The notes under the pieces: generated by a model | Seen by the model: only the letters and a program-made list of their open reading frames with translations | Told to the model about the DNA's origin: nothing | Databases searched by the model: none | Made by a program: the position numbers and the translations under genes | Shown: positions 1-8,081 of the stretch, one piece after another | Layout: each line of letters opens with the position of its first letter | Numbering within the stretch: position 1 is the stretch's first letter | Assembly: GCA_030849805.1 (NCBI GenBank) | Contig: JASANZ010002122.1 | Coordinates: 1 to 49,027, forward strand | DNA length: 49,027 bases | Source of the DNA: Sergeia podlipaevii | Taxonomy: Eukaryota; Euglenozoa; Kinetoplastea; Trypanosomatida; Trypanosomatidae | Direction: 5' to 3'

Positions 1-839
1 GGAGAAAAATGGCGTCCGAAGAGCAGTGTGAGCACGAGCAGAAAGTAACAAACAATATATATAAAGCGGCTCTACCTCGTGGTCATGGTAGTCATATATG
101 AGACAAGCAGAAATAGAAAAGAAAAGATTTGAAAGAGCGATAGAGCAACAATAGCATGCGATGAACAGAGAGTGAGAGGAAAAAAAAAAAAGCGATACTG
201 CCATCTCTTAAAAAAGAAAATCCCTAATGCCTTAGCGGACTCACAACTTATTGTTGCTTATTCGCTTTGTGTATGCGTGACTTCGCGACTCCAACTGCGT
301 GAAAAGCAGACACACACACGCACACGTATCTGGCACCACGCCTGAAGCAGTACATTTACCGCACATTTCTCTTGCTGCCGTTCAAGCTACATTTGCATTT
401 CTATTTTTTTTTTAATATATTTTTTATATATAAATATTCTCTGTAAAGTTATCCAAATGTGGGTAAGTGCTAATCATGTAATGTTTCTTTTTTTTTCTCT
501 CTCCATCTCTCTCTCTCTCTCTCTTCACTTCTCTCCTCAGAATGTCGCTAGTCGATTTGCGAACAAACGCAGCAAGATATATATATATAGGTAGACATAC
601 AATTCGTAATATGTTTGAAAGCCAAAAGTACTATTGAGATAAAGAAAGGCACAAAAAAAGAAATTGAATATCGTTTTCGGTTCTTTATCTTCATACACGT
701 GTTCTCGCAAGCACTGCATTGCGCTGCATCTCCTCCCATGACAACACTATGAAACACTGAAACTTCTCTCTCCCTCTCATTCTTTCTCTCTGCACCGGCG
801 ATAATTAAAGAGAGACGCGTGTACCCGCCTTCGCTGTAC
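1..839. other. Gene-free left edge, downstream of PGS1 on the minus strand
   Basis: This is the 3' flank of the phosphatidylglycerophosphate synthase gene in the direction of transcription. It is AT-rich, with purine-rich stretches on the left and a long plus-strand pyrimidine run near 487-538. I see no convincing reading frame on the minus strand; the frames present are low-complexity. On the plus strand a splice-acceptor-like tract precedes a 31-codon reading frame (542-637), discussed in the findings. It should contain the PGS1 3' UTR and polyadenylation region. Confidence 0.6.
495..540 (+). promoter_or_regulatory. Plus-strand polypyrimidine tract ending in CAG (antisense to the gene array)
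   Basis: A C/T tract of more than 40 bases ends in CTCCTCAG at 540, followed one base later by an ATG. By sequence alone it is the best acceptor-like element on the plus strand, but no recognised gene follows. It may be a chance product of CT repeats. Confidence 0.35.
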
Positions 840-2948
840 TTACAAAAAGTCCTGCGCAAGCTGCGCCACAAGGGAAACCACAGGCTGATACCTGCCCATT
901 TCATTGCCGACAAACTTCTCCTCTGACACCGTCATTGACTGGTCGAGCAGAAAAAGCAACTCCTGCCTCAGCGTTTCCCGCAACTTTGGGTTGACAGTGA
1001 AGAGAAAGCCCTCGGCCTCAACATCCTTGTGTACTGAGCGGTACCCATAGTTAGTGCTGCCGTACGCGACGAGATACGGAGGCTGGATGCTTTCCTTCTC
1101 TGCAGCAGAGAGAGGTGTTGCGGGGGACAGAGAGCCACTGTTCACTGACGCTTGCGGGGGCGGAGTCTGGCATGCCTTCTCTGTGCTCGTAAAGGATACG
1201 GCCGCGGTGCTGCCACCGACCTTTTTCCCTCTTGACTCTGCACGGCCAACGAACCACAGCCCCTTGGCGTGAAAGGTAAGACCCTCCACGGAGAACTCCC
1301 GCACCTTCACCCTAGCGAGGCAGTTATAGGACTGCATGAGGAAGTAGAACGCGCGCTCAAGCTGCAGGTAAAAGAAGGGGATCCAGCCCGCCAGTCCCTT
1401 CTGGCCCCGCCACCCGTTGGTACTCACGCTGGCCGTAACGCAGTCAAGGAAGCAGCTGCCCTTGAGTATCACATCCACAAAGGCGGAGTACATGTTTAGA
1501 TATGGCGAGGTGAGGTAAACGTGATCGTTGCTCGTGAGCTGCGACAGCGTCTCCTCTACGATGGAGCTATCATGAAAAATACCCGCTCGTCCAAACTGCA
1601 CGGTTGGGAACAGCACGGAGTCGTAGCCAGAGTCCGAGCGTTCAATGAGAAGCTTGTACGCAACACCGCTAAATTGCCTTGTCACTTGTGCGGCAAAATC
1701 CTGTATCAGGTCTCCCACCTGACGCTCAAACGCGCGGGCGTCACCGGAGGGATCCACCCCGAGTTCATTGCCGAGAATGACAAGACCACTCTTCCGGTGT
1801 AATGTGGCAACTCCCAGATCTCTCCCGTTCTTCTTCTTCTTGCTGTTGTTGTCGTTGTTGTCGTTTGGTCTTGGAGGACTGCTGTTGCTGAAGTCCCTGC
1901 CTTTACCCTTGCCAGACGGAGACGTGGCAATGTGCATGATCTTCTCCATCGGGGAGGACGGCATTACAGTGAGATCGCTCTCATCGTACAGCTCGTCAAA
2001 CCCTCGCCTGCACACGACCTGGTGTGATATCTTGTTGATCACATCTACCAGCTGGGCAAACCACGACGCCACGTACTCATTGCATTCAATAACGACGTAG
2101 CGGTCCATGCGCGTAGCAAAGTAATCATCCGAGAGGTTCGCACCGGTGAGCACAGTATGGACTCCGTCAAAGACAAATATTTTCGTGTGCTGCACCCCCA
2201 ACGCCTCCTTGGCACGATCAAATGGCGAGAACAGCGTATTCCACCTGCACGGGCTCTGATAGAGATAAATGCGCACATCAAGAGGCGGCTTCTCAGTGGA
2301 TTCATCGAGGTGAAGAGAGCTCCCACCCGCCTCGTGCGCCAGCGCAAGGAGCTGCTTCACCGTCACCAAATTGCGCTTGTCCAGCATGCGATTGTAATCC
2401 AGAAGAATGGTGATAGTGAAGGGCTCAGCTGATGGATCAGAGCAGCGGCGAGCCATCACCTCCCGCACCTTCTCCTCAAGGCACTCGACAAATTTCGTGG
2501 AGAGGGGGCCCTCGCCAATGTACAAGGCGGACATCACAATACTCTTCTTCGCCGCGCGCACCTGTGCCTTTAGCTCCTCGTAGAACGCAGTAGGATGGTT
2601 GAGCACCCTTACAGTAGCGGCCTGCACAGGGAGCACATTGCAGTGCGTCTCGAGAAAGCCGAGGAGCTTGCGCTGCTGAGTGGTTACCTTTGTGTTCGTG
2701 AGCAGTGCGCTGTCCTTGGCAAAGATAGCTCCATCCCTCTCTTCTTCCGTGTGTATGTTTGTCGCTGCTGTTGCTGCCCCAGCGGTCAGTTGCTTCTCTC
2801 TAGCAGAGTAGCCTTGCGTGTACTGGCGGAACATGTCAATGGCACAGCTAGCAGGAGGCTTCGTACCTCCCGCACTGCCAAAGGCAATGTGTGTCAAGAA
2901 GGCCGCAGCAGCAACAATACCTAGATAGACAAAAAGAAACAAAAACAT
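840..2948 (-). CDS. PGS1: CDP-diacylglycerol-glycerol-3-phosphate 3-phosphatidyltransferase (PGP synthase, PLD superfamily)
   Basis: The predicted 702-residue protein should make phosphatidylglycerophosphate from CDP-diacylglycerol and glycerol-3-phosphate, the committed step towards phosphatidylglycerol and cardiolipin in mitochondria. It has two phospholipase-D-type halves. The first carries a full HxKxxxxD motif (H254, K256, D261) followed by a GANLSDDYF stretch. The second carries HAK (H560, K562) followed by GSTNYGYRSVHKDVEAEG, the pattern I associate with eukaryotic PGS1 rather than with bacterial-type cardiolipin synthase. Residue 567, the aspartate position of the second motif, is valine, which I recall as normal for PGS1. 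A hydrophobic segment at residues 1-24 could be a membrane anchor or targeting signal. A Lys/Asn-rich linker of about 35 residues near 345-385 separates the halves. The start is the first ATG; a second in-frame Met lies at residue 39. Function is inferred from motifs; another PLD-type phosphatidyltransferase is the alternative. Confidence 0.86.
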   Translation of the reverse strand: MFLFLFVYLGIVAAAAFLTHIAFGSAGGTKPPASCAIDMFRQYTQGYSAREKQLTAGAATAATNIHTEEERDGAIFAKDSALLTNTKVTTQQRKLLGFLETHCNVLPVQAATVRVLNHPTAFYEELKAQVRAAKKSIVMSALYIGEGPLSTKFVECLEEKVREVMARRCSDPSAEPFTITILLDYNRMLDKRNLVTVKQLLALAHEAGGSSLHLDESTEKPPLDVRIYLYQSPCRWNTLFSPFDRAKEALGVQHTKIFVFDGVHTVLTGANLSDDYFATRMDRYVVIECNEYVASWFAQLVDVINKISHQVVCRRGFDELYDESDLTVMPSSPMEKIMHIATSPSGKGKGRDFSNSSPPRPNDNNDNNSKKKKNGRDLGVATLHRKSGLVILGNELGVDPSGDARAFERQVGDLIQDFAAQVTRQFSGVAYKLLIERSDSGYDSVLFPTVQFGRAGIFHDSSIVEETLSQLTSNDHVYLTSPYLNMYSAFVDVILKGSCFLDCVTASVSTNGWRGQKGLAGWIPFFYLQLERAFYFLMQSYNCLARVKVREFSVEGLTFHAKGLWFVGRAESRGKKVGGSTAAVSFTSTEKACQTPPPQASVNSGSLSPATPLSAAEKESIQPPYLVAYGSTNYGYRSVHKDVEAEGFLFTVNPKLRETLRQELLFLLDQSMTVSEEKFVGNEMGRYQPVVSLVAQLAQDFL

Positions 2949-3468
2949 TGCATATAAATGTACTTATACTGTGTATATATTGAGTTCCTTCTTGTGTTCA
3001 ATGAATGTGTGAGTAAGTATCAAAGCAAGATGGTGGAGTGCTTTTTAAACTTGCTTTTCGCTTCGTTTTCCCCCCCCCCTTTCTCCTTTCTTATCCTTTC
3101 AGCTTACTGAGCTGAATAATAATAATAAATAACAATAAAAATGCGTATTTAACCCCAAGCTCTCAATGAAGAACGACTTTTCTTTTTTAAAAAAATGTAA
3201 AGCAGTTTCTTTTCAAAGCAAGAGGGAAAGAAAGAACATAACAGAGCATAAAAGAGAGAAGCAAATGTACTTTCCTAAAAAAAAAATTGTAATGATATGA
3301 AGAAGCATGCATAAAAGTACAGGTGAGGCGATAGTGTGCATTAGGGCACTCGTGTAAATATGTTAAAGCAAAGCAGGGCTTGGAGATAAATATCTGTAAA
3401 GAAGGGAAAAAAAAAAATTTGAAAAAAAAAGAAGGAAGAAGCCCAGCTATGCAATAGTAAAAGCATGA
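2949..3468. other. Intergenic region, 193-residue orphan to PGS1
   Basis: No gene is seen. The stretch holds short A and AAT runs (for example 3117-3130). On the minus strand it contains a pyrimidine-rich tract (complement of the purines at 3216-3236) ending in an AG at 3209-3210, a possible trans-splice acceptor for PGS1 that would give a 5' UTR of about 260 bases. Confidence 0.5.
3209..3237 (-). promoter_or_regulatory. Possible trans-splice acceptor for PGS1
   Basis: On the minus strand a run rich in C and T ends in AAAAG about 260 bases upstream of the PGS1 start codon. Other AGs lie nearer the gene without a strong pyrimidine run, so this assignment is weak. Confidence 0.3.
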
Positions 3469-4050
3469 TCACCTAGGAAAACACGTCATCACCAACGACA
3501 GCAACGACTCAAATGCCTCGTGTGGTGCTGGTCCATTCAACACAGTGAAACCTGCTGCATAACTGAAGACCACACGTACTATCCTGATAGGTGCTTCCCC
3601 TGATATAGCTTGCTGATTGATGTCTATGACAGCTCTTCTCATGAATAAATCAACAGTCACCATGTGCACATCACGCCAATCATGTAGATCCTTGACAATT
3701 TGACTCACGCTTCTTCCTCGTGCAAGCGTCTCTAGCTCTGATACATAACTTTCTACTGAGCGTGTTGTCTCTACATGTGAGCCTCCTGAACCTGCACTGG
3801 GCATATCGTGATCTCTCTCCTCCTCTTCTCCCCCTCCTCCTCTCTCGTCCCCGTATTGTTTATATTCACGTATGCTACACAATGATGCAACTACGTGAGT
3901 CATGTAAGCTCCAAGAAGATCCGCGGAGTCTACCACGTGTTCCGCTAATTCCTGCGCCGCTGAGTAAGGTGCGTTGCACCCTGCACCTTCGCAGCTTGCA
4001 GTGGAACCAGATAAAGATGAGCCATGTAACACTTGATTGAGCTCTGACAT
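3469..4050 (-). CDS. Hypothetical protein, 193 residues
   Basis: I do not recognise this protein. The frame is open from an ATG to TGA and is not low-complexity apart from a Gly/Glu-rich patch near residues 70-80. Two regions look helical (about residues 30-65 and 95-150) with a hydrophobic C-terminal third (about 150-190). There is no obvious signal peptide, membrane span or catalytic motif. It sits between the ACAD9-like gene and PGS1 in the same orientation. Third codon positions are less GC-rich than in the neighbouring genes, which fits a low-expression or fast-evolving gene, or could mean a chance frame. Its length, its ATG start and its position in the gene array make a real gene more likely than not. 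Confidence 0.62.
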   Translation of the reverse strand: MSELNQVLHGSSLSGSTASCEGAGCNAPYSAAQELAEHVVDSADLLGAYMTHVVASLCSIREYKQYGDERGGGGEEEERDHDMPSAGSGGSHVETTRSVESYVSELETLARGRSVSQIVKDLHDWRDVHMVTVDLFMRRAVIDINQQAISGEAPIRIVRVVFSYAAGFTVLNGPAPHEAFESLLSLVMTCFPR

Positions 4051-4097
4051 GCTAATTGTATATCTATATTTGGGTATTGTGTAAGTATGTGTGCGTT

Positions 4098-4280
4098 CTT
4101 GATTGACAAGTACGACATTCGCAAGGTTGAAACATTAGAAACAGAGAATTATTTTTTAAAAAAATAAAAATGAGGGGTGTATGTTGTGTTAATAGAGCAT
4201 ATATTGTAAAAAAAAAGAAAGAAAAAAAAAATAAGTAGGAAGAGAAAGAGAGAAGAAAAAGAAAAAAAAGAGAGAGAGGC
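4098..4280 (-). promoter_or_regulatory. Possible polypyrimidine tract and trans-splice AG for the 193-residue gene
   Basis: The minus strand carries a long C/T tract (complement of 4206-4280). Reading towards the gene, the first AG that follows is at 4098-4099, which would give a 5' UTR of about 47 bases. The tract-to-AG distance (about 110 bases) is long, so this is only suggestive. Confidence 0.35.
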
Positions 4281-4341
4281 GTCGTAGACAAGAGTCACTT
4301 TGCCCTCTTCCATCCTTTTTTTTTTTCACCATTTACTGACT

Positions 4342-4359
4342 TGTGTGTGTGTGTGTGTG
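4342..4359. repeat. (GT)n microsatellite
   Basis: Nine uninterrupted GT units in intergenic DNA. Confidence 0.9.
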
Positions 4360-5114
4360 CTTTAGGTATAGCGTTAAAATACAAAACGAACAAAAACATC
4401 ATTATCAAAATTGTAATAATAATAATAATAATGAAATAAACTGTGATAGTTCCTTCCCTTCTCTTACTCGCCACTAAGCGCGATGTTCTCCGTCGCTCTC
4501 CTAGGTGCGACCTTTTCTTCTCTTCTCTCTCTCTCTTTCTCTCTTGTGATTTTTGTTTTCTCTTCCATTGTTCTTTCCTTGTCATTCCCTCTCCTTCCTT
4601 CACAAAAGGTGTCAGGCTGCGCACGCATATAAGAGAGAGAGAAAAGGCCCGTCTCAGGCGGCGTCTACTCACTTTAAAGTCTCTGCCTTCCTCCCTTGAG
4701 ATAAAAATAAAGGTAAGAGGAAAATAAAAAAACAAACAAACAAACAGCGCCAATGCTCAACACACCCCTTGCAATTAGTGTTCAAAACACAAAGGTGAAC
4801 AACGACACTTTTGAAGTAAAAAGAAAATGCAACTCAAATGAATAATAACAACAAAAACGAAAATATGAATAAAGAAAGAATACACATTCCTCTCTCTCTC
4901 TCTCATGCATCATCTTCTTCACAGCTATTAACATTCTAATATGCATCTCTCCTTCTCTCTGTGTGTGCGTGTAAACTTATTTAAATTTTCTTTCTCCCTC
5001 CTCGTTCCCCCCTACTACTCACCTCCACACCATGCCTCTCTCATCATTTAAAAAAAAAAATGTATTTTCTTTTTTTTTTTCGTGTGTGCATTTGTGTGCT
5101 TCTGCGTGAGTCTT

Positions 5115-7001
5115 TTAACTTTCGGCTGCAGCGCTCTCCTTCTTGGTGTCACTACCCGACTTGCTCTTCGCCTTCACTGGCGCAGCATTCATAAGCTCCA
5201 CAGGATGGGTCGAGTAGTTGTCGAGGTCCTTCGCACTCTTTAGAATCTTCGACGCCGCTTTAGCCATTGAAAAGTCTGACATAATATTCTGCCTGCGTAC
5301 TCGGGATGCGGAGCAGAAGGCCTCAGTAAGCAGCCACTCCCTATGGCCCTTGCCCTCCTCATCCGCCGCGAGCGATGCTGTACATCGATAAAGCACGGCC
5401 AGGTTGGCAAGCACTTCAGAAACGTACTGGCCCAGTGCGATCACAAATGTAGGATCGGCCTTGTCCGCCTGACGGTCCACGGCGCCGAGTAGGGTTGAGA
5501 TATCGCTCTCCAGCTGCTTCGCGGCGAGCTCCAGATTAACATGGCATGCACCCAAGCGGATACGACCACTCGACATTCCCATCATGTTGTACAACGCGTT
5601 CATCGCGCCAGAGGTGCCGCCGCCTGCGCTGGAGCCGGCCGCCGCGCCGTGCAGTCCTGAGCGCTTCAAGAGCGGCGCAAGGAACTCCAGTGCCTGCAGT
5701 TCCATCGAGCCATCCATCGACGTAAGAGCGTACTTGGGAGCATGAAAGAGTGTGTGGATGTACGGGTAGTCAATTAGCTTCTCCGGTTTGCTGCGGTGTG
5801 GGCGGGGCTCCAGCAGCGGGGTATCACGCACTACGTCCCAAGCGCTGTCCAAGCCATCCATGAGAGCCCCTTCGGCGTACATGTTGGCTATCATAGACTC
5901 TATCAGAGGAATCTCCAGTTTGGGTCCGGTGAAGACCTCGCCCTGCTCTAGCTCTGAGTCTCCGGTCACATATGACGTAAGGGCCTCGATACCAAAGCGG
6001 AAGCATGCCAACTGAGACAAACGCATCTGCATCGCAGGGTTACGCAGCGCAATGCCGTCGTAGCGCGTCACACTCGTGGCGTGCAGCGCGCACACCTCTT
6101 CTAGCTTCGCCAGGATGCCGCTGTAAGCAGTGGCGGTGAGCACGTGTTGGTGCGTGGCCATGTCCTGCGCACTCACCCCAGGCAGCAGCGTCGCGTTCGC
6201 GCTGGTGAGGTCAAGCTGGAGAAGGCCGTTGACCATCTTGCTCTTCACACCGGCCTGCTTGAGCACGACGGTGGCGACGATAAAGCGATCAAACTTGCCA
6301 CCGCGTTTCATGTTGGCAGCCATCCGGCTGAGTGTACCAGGGGAATAAGATGATGAGGACGCAGCAGCAGCAGCCTCCTCAGCGGCACTCAGCACAGCGG
6401 CGGAAGCCTCATCCAGCTTTGCAATGACATGAACCGACTCAGGGTTGCTTCCCTGCCCACCCGCCGCCACAGTCGCACCAGTAATCTTCAATGCCGTGCC
6501 GCCAGTGCTTGGGGATGCCAAAGTCGCCTCGAGGTTCTCACCAGAAAGAAAAGAAGTGGACCACGTCTTTGTACCGTATACCTCACCGACCCACGCCACA
6601 CCGCCCTTCTCCATCGCCAGTGATTGCACTCTGCTCCGCTGAGCCTCAAAGGCATTCCAAGCCGACTGCTTGGCAACGCGTGCGCTTTCCAACGCTATCT
6701 GCTTCTGAGAAACCTCGGCTGCCGCCGCGGACTGTGTTTCGGCTGTGGCGGCGCTAGCAGCAGCGGCTGTAGCAGCTGAGGAAGCGGCATCCTCTAAGCT
6801 CTTCTTCTTCACTTCGGCTGGTGTCGTCTGTGCCGGTGTCATGACAGTCGCTGCTGCTGCTGCTACCGTAGCAGCACTTGCACATTCCCGGCTCAGCTGT
6901 CCGTTAAAAAACTGAAGCATCTGAATATCTGAGACACGTCCCTTGCAAAGCAGCAGTTCCACCACATCTCTCCGCGCGCGGAAGATGGAAGCGGCACGCA
7001 T
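5115..7001 (-). CDS. Degenerate acyl-CoA dehydrogenase family protein (ACAD9/VLCAD-like), probably mitochondrial
   Basis: The chosen start at 7001 gives 628 residues beginning MRAASIFRARR, a plausible mitochondrial presequence. The frame extends 32 codons further upstream, but that part is Phe/Thr/Lys simple repeat and a likely trans-splice AG lies inside it (7053-7054). An Ala-rich segment (about 30-115) replaces the usual N-terminal ACAD helical domain. A GTKTW piece near residue 139 resembles the K-x-W-I-T-N-G strand. The helical domain begins around 235 and continues with a segment near 345-400 like that of ACAD9. The extra C-terminal domain (about 480-610), typical of VLCAD and ACAD9, is well preserved and ends with a THP motif. 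The catalytic glutamate of the usual F/Y-E-G-T motif is aspartate (D430 in MDGSMEL), and I see no FAD-binding signature. It is therefore likely a pseudo-enzyme; an assembly role like that of ACAD9 in complex I is inference. The family call comes from remembered alignment and needs a profile search. Confidence 0.62.
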   Translation of the reverse strand: MRAASIFRARRDVVELLLCKGRVSDIQMLQFFNGQLSRECASAATVAAAAATVMTPAQTTPAEVKKKSLEDAASSAATAAAASAATAETQSAAAAEVSQKQIALESARVAKQSAWNAFEAQRSRVQSLAMEKGGVAWVGEVYGTKTWSTSFLSGENLEATLASPSTGGTALKITGATVAAGGQGSNPESVHVIAKLDEASAAVLSAAEEAAAAASSSSYSPGTLSRMAANMKRGGKFDRFIVATVVLKQAGVKSKMVNGLLQLDLTSANATLLPGVSAQDMATHQHVLTATAYSGILAKLEEVCALHATSVTRYDGIALRNPAMQMRLSQLACFRFGIEALTSYVTGDSELEQGEVFTGPKLEIPLIESMIANMYAEGALMDGLDSAWDVVRDTPLLEPRPHRSKPEKLIDYPYIHTLFHAPKYALTSMDGSMELQALEFLAPLLKRSGLHGAAAGSSAGGGTSGAMNALYNMMGMSSGRIRLGACHVNLELAAKQLESDISTLLGAVDRQADKADPTFVIALGQYVSEVLANLAVLYRCTASLAADEEGKGHREWLLTEAFCSASRVRRQNIMSDFSMAKAASKILKSAKDLDNYSTHPVELMNAAPVKAKSKSGSDTKKESAAAES

Positions 7002-7052
7002 GGTTGACTTACCTTTTTTTGTTGTTGTTGTTGTTGTTTTTTGTTGATGTTG

Positions 7053-7075
7053 CTCCGCAAGAAAAAAAAAAAAAT
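7053..7075 (-). promoter_or_regulatory. Trans-splice acceptor for the ACAD9-like gene
   Basis: On the minus strand a run of thirteen T is followed by CTTGCGGAG. The AG at 7053-7054 lies about 50 bases upstream of the ATG at 7001 and downstream of the more distal in-frame ATG at 7097, so it supports the shorter protein. Confidence 0.6.
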
Positions 7076-7389
7076 GAGAGCAGCTATGTGCGCACACCTG
7101 TATCTTGGCCTAGTTATATAATTACGTTACCTTAAAAAAAAAAAAAAAAAATGCACTTTTTGGAAATGCAAAATGAATCACAAAAAAAAAAACATCCAAA
7201 AGTTGGTGTGAATGGAGAGAAGATGAATATAGAGTAGTAGAGCAAAAAAAAAACTTTAAAATAGTATTGCATTCGTTCCTGCACGTCACAGAATAGAAGC
7301 AAGAAGGTTTAGTATTGCTCTGCGACGTCAGCGCGCAAGTCGTGCGTATAAAGTTAAAGTTCTGCTAGCAATGTCAGAATTTTTGAAAA

Positions 7390-7394
<5 letters not shown>

Positions 7395-7420
<26 letters not shown>

Positions 7421-7421
7421 T
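7395..7421. repeat. (TAA)n microsatellite
   Basis: Nine trinucleotide units in intergenic DNA. Confidence 0.9.
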
Positions 7422-7663
7422 CGTGAGCTTTGCATAAACGGATCTAACATAACCTCGTGTACTCCCTTAACACTACATTATCATTTCCTGCTGACACCGT
7501 ATATACTTATTTCATCTTTTTCTTTTTTTTTTCTTTTTTTACAAAAAAAAAGAGAGCGAAATAATAGTAAAAGCGGAGAAAATGAAACTGAAGGTGTAAT
7601 AGTAAAAAATTGAGGGGAGGACGCATTCAAAACTTACCATCAGCAAATCTCACAATTGATAAC

Positions 7664-7693
<30 letters not shown>
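7664..7693. repeat. (AAT)n microsatellite
   Basis: Ten trinucleotide units, close to the ambiguous base at 7750 and to a 19-base poly-A run. These repeats are a likely cause of the assembly break there. Confidence 0.9.
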
Positions 7694-7695
<2 letters not shown>

Positions 7696-7722
7696 AGAGC
7701 GGGTGTAAGGAAAAGAAAGAAC

Positions 7723-7750
7723 GCAAAAAAAAAAAAAAAAAAACAGGGGN
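7723..7750. other. Poly-A run and ambiguous base: probable assembly gap
   Basis: A 19-base A run (7726-7744) is followed by CAGGGG and a single n at 7750. The Dre2 reading frame loses homology exactly here. The single n may stand for a gap of unknown size. Confidence 0.75.
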
Positions 7751-8020
7751 GGAAGCACAACGGAACGCATCTCCCTTTGCACAATTACCGCAGCCACCAC
7801 TGGGCATGTTAACGCCCTCCGCCGGGAGCTTGCCTTCTGCCTCCAGCTTTTGCTCAAGCTCCGCGCGACCACACACGCAGTTCTTGCAAGCCCTCTTGCG
7901 CGTCGTGCAGTCCTCCCCTTGCTTGCTCGCCTCCTTCACAATACGATCCTCCTCCGTAAGGAGCGCGTCCTCGTCAGCGATGGGCTGACGGGTCTTAAGA
8001 CTGAATGCCTGGGTGGACAT
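7748..8020 (-). CDS. DRE2: Anamorsin/Dre2 (CIAPIN1) Fe-S domain, 3' end missing at an ambiguous base
   Basis: Dre2/anamorsin carries electrons from the diflavin reductase Tah18/Ndor1 to the cytosolic Fe-S assembly machinery. The visible 90 residues have the family linker DALLTEEDR, then the first cluster motif (C38, C45, C48, C50 in RACKNCVCG), then the second motif C77-x2-C80-x7-C88-x2, in [13 protein letters not shown]. The next codon, number 91, should be the fourth cysteine. It contains the only n of the window (7750), and what follows is a poly-T run instead of the expected P-Y/F-L-G-x-P-A-F-K tail. I read this as an assembly gap or collapse rather than a biological truncation. The N-terminal methyltransferase-like domain of human anamorsin is absent, which I recall as normal for trypanosomatids. 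The start is the first ATG; a weak splice AG lies at 8030-8031. Confidence 0.9.
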
Positions 8021-8029
8021 TTTAAAGAA

Positions 8030-8042
8030 CTAAACAAAAACA

Positions 8043-8046
<4 letters not shown>
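8030..8046 (-). promoter_or_regulatory. Possible trans-splice acceptor for Dre2
   Basis: The minus strand reads TTTGTTTGTTTTTGTTTAG, ending nine bases before the Dre2 ATG. It is T-rich with interspersed G, so the pyrimidine tract is imperfect. Confidence 0.4.

Positions 8047-8047
<1 letters not shown>

Positions 8048-8079
<32 letters not shown>
8048..8079. repeat. (TA)n microsatellite
   Basis: Sixteen TA units directly upstream of the Dre2 splice region. Confidence 0.9.

Positions 8080-8081
<2 letters not shown>

Larger units (their letters stand above)
4051..5114. other. Intergenic region, ACAD9-like gene to 193-residue orphan
   Basis: No supported gene. It contains a long purine run at 4206-4280 (pyrimidine on the coding strand), a (GT)n tract at 4342-4359, AAT repeats at 4412-4434 and plus-strand CT runs near 4516-4545. 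A minus-strand frame of about 150 codons at 4295-4753 is dominated by Lys/Arg/Glu and Ile/Phe runs from simple repeats and is not accepted. Confidence 0.6.
7002..7747. other. Intergenic region, Dre2 to ACAD9-like gene, including the region beyond the ambiguous base
   Basis: No gene is seen apart from the missing 3' end of Dre2, which should lie at its right-hand border. It contains two AAT microsatellites, several poly-A runs and the splice acceptor of the ACAD9-like gene. Because an unresolved base sits at 7750, the true length and content of this interval are uncertain. Confidence 0.6.

Noticed and set aside
4295..4753. Minus-strand frame of 152 codons
   Set aside because: It is composed of Lys/Arg/Glu, Ile and Phe runs generated by purine blocks and AAT repeats. 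It has no recognisable domain and sits where splice signals and UTRs are expected.
7005..7015. GGTAAGT on the minus strand just upstream of the ACAD9-like start codon, resembling a 5' splice site
   Set aside because: The reading frame is continuous downstream and no matching branch point and acceptor within the gene is needed. It is probably chance.
7002..7097. 32-codon N-terminal extension of the ACAD9-like frame
   Set aside because: It is Phe/Thr/Lys simple repeat, and a likely splice AG at 7053-7054 would leave its ATG outside the mRNA.
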